DNA of 8,841 nt from Candidatus Odyssella thessalonicensis (GTDB lineage: Bacteria > Pseudomonadota > Alphaproteobacteria > Bin65). Positions 1-5,836 of this stretch are shown one piece after another. The translations under genes and the position numbers were made by a program. The notes beneath the pieces are model-generated. The model ran no database searches and was not told where the DNA came from. It saw only the letters and a list, made by a program, of their open reading frames with translations. The DNA lies in contig SBBV01000576.1 of NCBI GenBank assembly GCA_005240015.1, forward strand, positions 1 to 8,841. Direction: 5' to 3'. Numbering within the stretch: position 1 is the stretch's first letter; each line of letters opens with the position of its first letter.

Positions 1-224
1 CATAGCCCCGCGGTTGGATGGTACGGACCGCGCGGTCTTCGAGCGGCTCATCGCCAATCAGGCGGTCGGCACCGCGGCGGCTGTGATCGACGTGCGCACG
101 CTACTCATCAAAAATCCCAGCAGCCAAACGATACATCAGCCGCCGCGGCGATTGATCAGCAAATATGACCTGCGCCGCCTGGCGGCATGGCCGCGGGAAT
201 ATGGTTTACGCCGCGGCAGGCGGG
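1..224. other. Left-edge stretch without a convincing gene
   Basis: This stretch lies downstream of the antiporter stop. On the plus strand a frame is open from the left edge to about 298, but it runs 74 bases into the antiporter on the opposite strand, has only a TTG as an early start, and matches no family I recognise; it could at most be the tail of a gene entering from the left. On the minus strand an ATG at 51-49 opens a frame that stays open to the edge (17 codons, beginning MSRSKTARSV) with no Shine-Dalgarno in front, so it could be the very start of a next minus-strand gene. The part around 95-170 is visibly more AT-rich than its neighbours, as expected for spacer DNA. Neither frame is called as a gene. 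Confidence 0.4.
135..156 (-). terminator. Imperfect palindrome downstream of the antiporter, possible weak terminator
   Basis: A perfect 10-base palindrome CGCCGCGGCG (141-150) is flanked by ATCA (135-138) and TGAT (153-156), which also pair, with two poorly matched positions between them. Read on the minus strand it lies about 70 bases after the antiporter stop and is followed by a short mixed sequence with TTT but no real U-tract. A second small GC hairpin (174-186, GCCGCC/GGCGGC) sits closer to the stop. Either might slow transcription, but neither is a classical intrinsic terminator. Confidence 0.25.
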
Positions 225-1910
225 TCAGGAGGCCACCTTCTCGCCATACTCGGTCAGGAGCTGATTCAAATCGGTCTCGGGCAGGCCGAAGCTTTTGATC
301 ACCGCCTGCGCGAGATGCAGGCTCGAGGCGAGCGCATCGGGCACCGCTTCGGTGGCGCCGGCGCCGGCCAGTGCCGCCGCGTGCTGGGCGTCGCGCGCGC
401 GTGCGATGATGCGGAGCTCGGGCAGGCGCCGGCGCAACAGGCTCACGAGCCGCGTCTGGCTCGCGGGCTCGCGCGCGGTGGTGAGCACGATCGCGCTGGC
501 GCGGTCGATGCCGACGCCCCAGAGGATCTCGGGCCGGGTCGCGTCGCCGAAATGGATCGGGATGCCCTTGGCCTTGAAGTGCGCCACCTGCTGCGCGTCC
601 ATGTCGAGCGCCACGTAGGGAATGCGGTTGGCGTCGAGCAGCCGCGCGATCATCTGGCCGAAGCGGCCGAAGCCGGCCAGCACGACGTGAGCTTGGAGAT
701 CGATGTTCTCCTGCTCGAGCGCCGCCAGGCCGATGCGCGAGACGCGCTCGACGCGCCCGGCGAGCCAGAGCCCGAGCATGGCGAGGAACGGCGTCGCCGC
801 CATCGAGAGGCTGGCCACCGCCAGGACCAGCTGCTGCACCTCGGCCGGCACGATCCTCTCGCGCGCGGCGATGGCGATCAGCACGAACGCGAATTCGCTC
901 GCCTGCGCGAGCATGAGGCCGGTGCGCAGCGCCACGGTCGCCGGCATCTTGATCGCGTAGCAGAGCGCCGCGATCACGGCGGCCTTGATCACGATGAGGC
1001 CGAGCAGCAGCAGCAGCACCTTCCACCAGTTCGCCGCCGCGAAGCCGAGATCGACCGTCATGCCGATCGTCATGAAGAAGAGCCCGAGCAGCAGCCCCTG
1101 GAACGGGCGGATCACGACCTCGATCTGGTGGCGGAATTCGGTCTCGGCGAGCATGAGGCCGGCGAGGAACGCGCCGAGCGTCAGCGAGAGGCCGACCGCC
1201 TGCGTCGCGGTCGCCGTTCCGAGCACGGCCAGAAGCGTGATCGCGAAGAACAGCTCCTCGCGATGCATGCCGGCGATGGCGCGGAACAGCGGCGTCAGCA
1301 GATAGCGCCCGACCACGAGGATCACCGCCAGCGCCGCCACCGCCTTGCCGGCGGCGAGCGCGACGGCGCGCCACTCGGTGACGCCCTGGCCGCCATCGCC
1401 GAGCAGCGGGACCACGGCCAGCAATGGGATGATCGCGAGGTCCTGCATCAGCAGGATCGAAAACGAGATGCGCCCGAGCCGGCCCGAGAGCTCGCCGCGC
1501 TCGGCCAGGAGTTGCAGCACGACGGCGGTCGAGGAGAGGGCCACGCCGAAGCCGATCACCGCCGCGGCCTGCCAGCTCACGCCGATCACCGCCACCGCCG
1601 CGCCGACGAGCGCCGCGGTCAGCAGCACCTGCGCGGAGCCGACGCCGAACACTTCGGTGCGCATGCCGGCGAGGCGCCGGAACGACAGCTCGAGGCCGAC
1701 GATGAACAGCAGGAAGACGACGCCGAACTCGGCCAGCGTCTGGATCGCTTCGACCTGCGTCACGAGGCGGAAGCCGTGCGGCCCGATCAGCAGGCCGGCC
1801 GCTAGATAGCCCAGCACGGGCCCCGCCTTGAGCCGGTGGAAGAGATAGACCACCGCGATGGCGGCCACGAGAATGATCACGCCCTCGACGAGGAGCTCGA
1901 AACCATGCAT
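225..1910 (-). CDS. CPA2-family monovalent cation:proton antiporter (KefB/KefC-like) with TrkA-N domain
   Basis: Inner-membrane antiporter of the CPA2 family, expected to exchange K+ or Na+ for H+ and so act in pH and ion homeostasis. With the ATG at 1910 it has 561 residues. Residues about 5-390 are a run of hydrophobic segments holding KefC-like landmarks: LGYLAAGLLIGP (33-44), GLELS (72-76), LLMQDLAIIP with the QD pair at 156-157, and GLLLGLFFMTIGM (272-284). Residues about 407-530 form a TrkA-N/RCK Rossmann domain with GFGRFGQ (413-419), acidic D436 at the end of the second strand, and GDAT (455-458). The ATG was preferred because the membrane domain begins right after it; a GTG at 1949 in the same frame would add 13 polar residues (MPTRQRQRFALAL), and neither start has a clear Shine-Dalgarno. 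E. coli KefC is about 620 residues; this protein lacks its longer tail. The KefC-type acidic regulatory loop is altered (about 260-271), so glutathione gating should not be assumed and the ion is not decided by sequence. It stands alone between the left spacer and the repeat element. Confidence 0.93.
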   Translation of the reverse strand: MHGFELLVEGVIILVAAIAVVYLFHRLKAGPVLGYLAAGLLIGPHGFRLVTQVEAIQTLAEFGVVFLLFIVGLELSFRRLAGMRTEVFGVGSAQVLLTAALVGAAVAVIGVSWQAAAVIGFGVALSSTAVVLQLLAERGELSGRLGRISFSILLMQDLAIIPLLAVVPLLGDGGQGVTEWRAVALAAGKAVAALAVILVVGRYLLTPLFRAIAGMHREELFFAITLLAVLGTATATQAVGLSLTLGAFLAGLMLAETEFRHQIEVVIRPFQGLLLGLFFMTIGMTVDLGFAAANWWKVLLLLLGLIVIKAAVIAALCYAIKMPATVALRTGLMLAQASEFAFVLIAIAARERIVPAEVQQLVLAVASLSMAATPFLAMLGLWLAGRVERVSRIGLAALEQENIDLQAHVVLAGFGRFGQMIARLLDANRIPYVALDMDAQQVAHFKAKGIPIHFGDATRPEILWGVGIDRASAIVLTTAREPASQTRLVSLLRRRLPELRIIARARDAQHAAALAGAGATEAVPDALASSLHLAQAVIKSFGLPETDLNQLLTEYGEKVAS

Positions 1911-1949
1911 GAGGGCGAGGGCGAAGCGCTGTCGTTGCCGGGTCGGCAC

Positions 1950-1977
1950 TATCTATCGGGTTTTTCGGCCAAGGCAA
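1950..1977 (-). promoter_or_regulatory. Possible weak promoter for the antiporter
   Basis: On the minus strand TTGCCT (1977-1972) and TAGATA (1955-1950) are separated by 16 bases in a locally AT-richer patch just upstream of the antiporter. The -35-like box is fair and the -10-like box is poor (three of six bases match TATAAT). If used, transcription would start near 1943, inside the longer GTG reading and upstream of the ATG at 1910, which would favour the shorter protein. Confidence 0.25.
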
Positions 1978-1996
1978 CCGCGCTTGCCCCCACGCG

Positions 1997-2009
1997 CCAT
2001 TGGCGCGCA
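1997..2009. repeat. 13-base direct repeat, copy 1 (palindromic core)
   Basis: CCATTGGCGCGCA here recurs exactly at 2138-2150, inside the last hairpin of the neighbouring palindromic element. This copy is also the centre of a near-palindrome (CGCGCCATTGGCGCG) lying just outside the left terminal inverted repeat. It may mark an older, longer boundary of the element. Confidence 0.5.
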
Positions 2010-2012
2010 CTC

Positions 2013-2173
2013 GCCCTCACTTCCCATTCGCAGCAAAGCTGCGAAGGGGCCCCTTCTCTCCCGCTGCGCTTCGCGGGAAAGAGAAGAAAGCGCGCCGCGG
2101 CACGACTCTTTCCCTCTCCCGAAGGGAGGGGACGGGCCCATTGGCGCGCAAAGCGCGAATGGGAGGTGAGGGC
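2013..2173. repeat. Composite palindromic intergenic element with terminal inverted repeats (MITE/REP-like)
   Basis: This non-coding element fills most of the 274-base spacer between mepA and the antiporter. Its ends are 19-base inverted repeats, 2013-2031 (GCCCTCACTTCCCATTCGC) and 2155-2173, with one mismatch. Inside are four hairpins: 2027-2045 (8-bp stem, AAA loop), 2053-2086 (7+5 bp with an AA bulge), 2113-2131 (about 8 bp with one wobble, GAA loop) and 2137-2163 (6+5 bp with a GG bulge, AAA loop). The first and last hairpins resemble each other in inverted orientation. No transposase and no clear target-site duplication is visible. Such mosaics of CCCATTCGC and CCCTCTCCC blocks look like dispersed alphaproteobacterial spacer repeats, which is an impression from experience, not a search. 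It begins 12 bases after the mepA stop, so the hairpins could act as a 3' stabiliser or terminator for mepA. Confidence 0.7.
2138..2150. repeat. 13-base direct repeat, copy 2
   Basis: Exact second copy of CCATTGGCGCGCA (first copy 1997-2009). It forms the left arm and part of the loop of the hairpin at 2137-2163. Confidence 0.5.
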
Positions 2174-2184
2174 CGGCGCCGCCG

Positions 2185-3012
<828 letters not shown>

Positions 3013-3020
3013 CTGGGAAT

Positions 3021-3027
3021 CCCCTTG
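3021..3027 (-). promoter_or_regulatory. Ribosome binding site deciding the TTG start of mepA
   Basis: On the minus strand AAGGGGA ends about 8 bases before TTG 3012. It is the only Shine-Dalgarno-like sequence near the beginning of the frame and is the main reason to accept a TTG start. Confidence 0.6.
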
Positions 3028-3036
3028 CTCGTTCGC

Positions 3037-3055
3037 CGCCCCATTATACGGGGCG
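3037..3055 (-). promoter_or_regulatory. mepA: TATAAT -10 box inside a GC inverted repeat, mepA promoter
   Basis: A perfect TATAAT hexamer reads on the minus strand at 3048-3043, which stands out in such GC-rich DNA. A start of transcription about seven bases downstream (near 3036) would leave a leader of roughly 24 bases including the mepA ribosome site. A matching -35 box is not evident: AACCAT at 3072-3067 has 18-base spacing but is poor. The -10 box is the loop of a 6-bp inverted repeat CGCCCC (3037-3042) / GGGGCG (3050-3055), which could be a binding site for a regulator or chance. Confidence 0.5.
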
Positions 3056-3085
3056 AATTGTGGCGAATGGTTAGCAAGCCCAACT

Positions 3086-3131
3086 CGTCATCCTGAGCGA
3101 CCGCCCTCTTGGGCGGTCGCTCAGGATGACG
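3086..3131. repeat. Palindromic repeat: perfect 21-bp stem with 4-base loop
   Basis: Arms 3086-3106 and 3111-3131 are exact reverse complements with TCTT as the loop (3107-3110). The arm contains GTCATCCTGAGCGACCGCCC, of the GTCATCCTGAG type that I associate with dispersed intergenic palindromes in alphaproteobacteria (recollection, not a search). The right arm includes the stop codon of the ligase gene (3123-3121). There is no U-tract on either strand, so it is not a classical terminator, although a stem this strong at the end of the ligase transcript would protect or punctuate it. Confidence 0.8.
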
Positions 3132-4740
3132 GGGTGCGGGCGAACAGTCCGGTTTGGTTTTCCGCTGGCTCCGCCCGCGTCTCGACGAGCTTCGCCAGCG
3201 TCTCGAGCCGGTCGGCCTCGACCGCCGGCTTGTCCCAGCGGATGCGCGCAATGCGCGGAAAGCGCATGGCGTAGCCGGATTTGTGGCGCGTCGAGGGGTG
3301 GATGCTGTCGAACGCCACCTCGAAGACAAGCGTCTTCTCCACCTCGCGCACGGGGCCGAAGCGCTGCACTGTGTGGTCGCGGATCCAGCGGTCGAGCCGC
3401 CGGAGCTCCTCGTCGGTAAAGCCGAAATAGGCCTTGCCGACGGGAACGAGCTCGTCGCCGCGCCAGACTCCGAAGGTGTAGTCGGAATAGAACGACGAGC
3501 GCTTGCCGTGGCCGCGCTGGGCATACATCAGCACGGCATCGGCCGTGTGCGGATCGCGCTTCCACTTGTACCAGAGGCCCTTGACGCGCCCGGCGGTGTA
3601 GACGCTGTCGAGCCGCTTCAGCATCAAGCCCTCGCGGCCGAGCGTGCGCGCCTCGGCCTGCATGCGCGCGAGCGCGGCGGGGTCATCGATGACGAGCACT
3701 TCGGAGATATCGAGGCGATCGCTCTTGTGCGCGGCAACGAGCCGCTCGAGCCGCGCGCGGCGCTCGGACAGCGGCAGTCCCCGCACATCCTCGCCGTTTT
3801 CGACCAGCAGGTCGTAGGCGCGCAGGAACGCCGGATGGTCGGCCATCATCTTCGCCGTCACGGTCTTGCGATTGAGCCGCTGCTGCAGATCGTTGAACGG
3901 CGCGGCATGGCCGTCGGCGCCGCGCACGAGCAGCTCGCCGTCGATCACCGCGTCCATGTGGATGCCTTCGAGGAGATCGGGAAATGCTCCGGAGATATCG
4001 TCGCCGGTGCGCGAGAAGAGCCGCTTCGCGCCGTGCTCGGCCACGAGCTGCACGCGCACGCCGTCCCATTTCCACTCCACCTGCCAGGTGTGCCCCGCGA
4101 GCTCCTTCTGGTCCTCGAGCGCGTGCGCGAGCATGAACGGGCGGAAGCGCGGCGCCGCCTCGGGCGAAGGCCGCGGCGCCCGGTCCTCGAGCCACGCGAA
4201 CAGCGAGTCGTAGGGCGGAGAAAGCGTCGGCCACAGCTCCTCGATCTCCTCGACCGGCTTGCCGAAAGTCTCGGCCAGCGCGGTCTTGGCGAGCCGCGCC
4301 GAGACGCCGACGCGCAGGCCGCCGGTGAGGAGCTTCAGGAACGCGTAGCGGCCGGTCGCATCGAGCCGGTCGAGCCAGCCCGCGATCCGCCGCGGCGTCT
4401 CGGCCTTGCTCGTGCGCTGCAGCGTCTCGACGATCTCGGAGAGCCGCGGCGCCGGGCCGCCGCCGGCACGCTCGGGCCAGAGCAGCGCGCAGGTTTCCGC
4501 GAGATCGCCGACATAGTCGTAGCTCAGCGCGAACAGCGTGGGATCGGTGCGGTCGGCGATGAGGTTGCGGATGAGGGCCGGCTTCGCGAAATCGAGCGAA
4601 AGCTCGGCGGTGAGCGCGGCCAGGCCCCAGCCGCGGTCGGGGTCGGGCACGGTGCGGAAGTAATGCGCCATCAAGGCCAGCTTGCCGTGGCGCGCCGGCG
4701 TGTAGACGAGGCGGTCGAGCAGCGCGGCGAACGGCTTCAT
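3121..4740 (-). CDS. ATP-dependent DNA ligase of the Exo-Lig-Lhr-MPE cluster (cisplatin damage response ligase type)
   Basis: Seals nicks in duplex DNA through a lysyl-AMP intermediate; members beside these neighbours are named cisplatin damage response ATP-dependent ligases. The protein has 539 residues. Residues about 1-200 form the helical N-terminal DNA-binding domain. The nucleotidyltransferase core follows with motif I EWKWDGVR (222-229, catalytic K224), VIDGELLV (265-272), motif III RAYDLLV (307-313), motif IV EGLMLKR (370-376) and motif V WYKWKRD (390-396). The OB-fold domain ends with the motif VI region RFPRIARIRWDK (493-504). All key residues are present, so it should be active. 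The ATG at 4740 overlaps the exonuclease stop as ATGA and has GAGG seven bases upstream; the frame stays open upstream through the exonuclease gene, but that part is shadow. The last residues TPSS and the TGA stop are encoded inside the palindromic repeat at 3086-3131. This is not the replicative NAD-dependent LigA, nor a LigD (no polymerase or nuclease domain). Confidence 0.97.
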   Translation of the reverse strand: MKPFAALLDRLVYTPARHGKLALMAHYFRTVPDPDRGWGLAALTAELSLDFAKPALIRNLIADRTDPTLFALSYDYVGDLAETCALLWPERAGGGPAPRLSEIVETLQRTSKAETPRRIAGWLDRLDATGRYAFLKLLTGGLRVGVSARLAKTALAETFGKPVEEIEELWPTLSPPYDSLFAWLEDRAPRPSPEAAPRFRPFMLAHALEDQKELAGHTWQVEWKWDGVRVQLVAEHGAKRLFSRTGDDISGAFPDLLEGIHMDAVIDGELLVRGADGHAAPFNDLQQRLNRKTVTAKMMADHPAFLRAYDLLVENGEDVRGLPLSERRARLERLVAAHKSDRLDISEVLVIDDPAALARMQAEARTLGREGLMLKRLDSVYTAGRVKGLWYKWKRDPHTADAVLMYAQRGHGKRSSFYSDYTFGVWRGDELVPVGKAYFGFTDEELRRLDRWIRDHTVQRFGPVREVEKTLVFEVAFDSIHPSTRHKSGYAMRFPRIARIRWDKPAVEADRLETLAKLVETRAEPAENQTGLFARTPSS

Positions 4741-5768
4741 TCGCCTTCCTCTTCCTCGCGGCCGGTGAGCAGCAGCGCCCTCGCCGGAATGCCGCGCGCG
4801 TTGCACCAGTAGACGAGCGCCTCCTCGCGCCCGTGCGTCACCCACACCTGGCCGGGCTTGAGCTCGTCGATCGTGGCGGTGAGCTCGTCCCAATCGGCGT
4901 GGTCGGAGATGATCAGCGGCAGCTCGACGCCGTGCTGCTTCGCGCGCTGGCGCACCCGCATCCAGCCCGAGGCGAGTGCTGCGAGCGGATCCGGGAGACG
5001 CCGCGTCCAGCGGTCGCCGATCGCCGAGGGCGGCGCCAGCACGATGGCGCCCTGCATCGCGTCCTTGTCGGCGCCGGTGGCATCGAGTAGCGCGCCGAAC
5101 GAAACGCCCTCGATCTGGTAGAGCTCGAGCAGCCCCTTCAACGCGCCGTGGATGTAGATCGGCTTGTCGTAGCCGGCCTCGCGCAAGAGCGCGATCACGC
5201 GCTGGCATTTGCCGAGCGCGTAGACGCCGACGAGATGCGCGCGCTCGGGGAAGAGCCGCAGCGACCCCAGCAGGCGCGCGATCTCGTCCTCGGGCGGCGG
5301 GTGGCGGAATACCGGCAATCCGAACGTCGCCTCGGTGATGAACACGTCGCACGCCACCGGCTCGAACGGCGGGCAGGTGGGATCGCGCCGGCGCTTGTAG
5401 TCGCCCGAGATCACGACGCGCTGGCCGGCATGCTCGAGCACGATCTGCGCCGAGCCCAAGATGTGGCCCGCCGGCACGAAGCGCACGCGCACGTCGCCGA
5501 TCTGCTGCTCCTCGTGATAGGCGATCGCCTGCAGCGAGCCGGCGTCGGGTCCGAAGCGCTGGCGCATGATCGCGGCGGTCTCGCGCGTTGCGAGCACGGC
5601 GCCGTGGCCGGGCCGCGCGTGATCGCCGTGGCCGTGTGTGATCAGCGCGCGCGCGACCGGCCGCGACGGATCGACGTGGAAATTGCCGGGCCGGCAGAAA
5701 AGCCCGGTCTCGGTGACGGCGAGCCAGTCGCGCGGCCCGCCCGCGCCCTTGACCTGTTCGTGCATCAT
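4737..5768 (-). CDS. Ligase-associated DNA exonuclease (SNM1-like metallo-beta-lactamase/beta-CASP)
   Basis: Predicted metal-dependent cytoplasmic DNA nuclease that trims ends before sealing by the neighbouring ligase. With the ATG at 5768 it has 343 residues, a usual length. The metallo-beta-lactamase core shows HGHGDH (45-50), GHILGSA with H102, and SGDYKRR with D123. The beta-CASP part shows TEATFG with E146, GVYALGKCQR (181-190), ISDHADWDE with H290 and VTHGRE with H312. This is the DNA-type family rather than an RNase J: there is no RNase J C-terminal domain and the neighbours are repair genes. The start is uncertain: two consecutive ATGs (5768 and 5765) precede the conserved part, and an in-frame GTG at 5801 would add 11 residues; none has a clear Shine-Dalgarno. 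It is the first gene of a two-gene unit with the ligase, overlapping it by four bases. Its acidic tail (REEEEGE) provides the purine-rich ribosome site of the ligase. Confidence 0.95.
   Translation of the reverse strand: MMHEQVKGAGGPRDWLAVTETGLFCRPGNFHVDPSRPVARALITHGHGDHARPGHGAVLATRETAAIMRQRFGPDAGSLQAIAYHEEQQIGDVRVRFVPAGHILGSAQIVLEHAGQRVVISGDYKRRRDPTCPPFEPVACDVFITEATFGLPVFRHPPPEDEIARLLGSLRLFPERAHLVGVYALGKCQRVIALLREAGYDKPIYIHGALKGLLELYQIEGVSFGALLDATGADKDAMQGAIVLAPPSAIGDRWTRRLPDPLAALASGWMRVRQRAKQHGVELPLIISDHADWDELTATIDELKPGQVWVTHGREEALVYWCNARGIPARALLLTGREEEEGE
4744..4757 (-). promoter_or_regulatory. Ribosome binding site of the ligase within the exonuclease 3' end
   Basis: The minus strand reads GAGGAAGAGGAAGG just before CGA and the ligase ATG (4740). 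A GAGG core with a seven-base spacer supports this start and translational coupling through the ATGA overlap. Confidence 0.7.
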
Positions 5769-5836
5769 CCGGATATGGTGCGCCGGCCGCGCGCGCGCCA
5801 CCAGGGCCGCGCCGCCCGCCCCGCGGTGGAGCGCGC
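5769..5836. promoter_or_regulatory. Divergent spacer between exo-lig and lhr-pdeM
   Basis: These 68 bases must hold, or lie next to, the control sequences of both halves of the repair cluster. No convincing sigma-70 boxes are seen; the only AT-rich spot is GGATATGGT at 5771-5779. It contains an 11-base alternating CG run (5788-5798), a CCACC (5798-5802) complementary to GGTGG (5825-5829), and a Shine-Dalgarno-like GGTGGA (5825-5830) six bases before the helicase ATG. No SOS (LexA) box of the GAAC or GTTC type was recognised. Confidence 0.5.

Noticed and set aside
14..298. 94-codon plus-strand open frame at the left edge
   Set aside because: It starts at TTG without a ribosome site, overlaps the antiporter 3' end antisense, and the second half is Arg/Ser-rich shadow; possibly only the tail of a gene from outside the window.
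165..1805. 546-codon open frame on the plus strand opposite the antiporter
   Set aside because: Low-complexity His/Arg/Glu-rich translation with no domain, antisense to a well-supported membrane protein.
136..2010. 624-codon open frame on the minus strand overlapping the antiporter in another frame
   Set aside because: Arg/Ala/Pro-rich shadow translation; the frame at 225-1910 holds the transmembrane and NAD-binding motifs.
3087..3130. Hairpin as a rho-independent terminator
   Set aside because: The stem is strong but no T-run follows on either strand, so it is recorded as a palindromic repeat instead.
3154..4812. 552-codon open frame on the plus strand opposite the ligase
   Set aside because: Antisense shadow of a ligase with all nucleotidyltransferase motifs.
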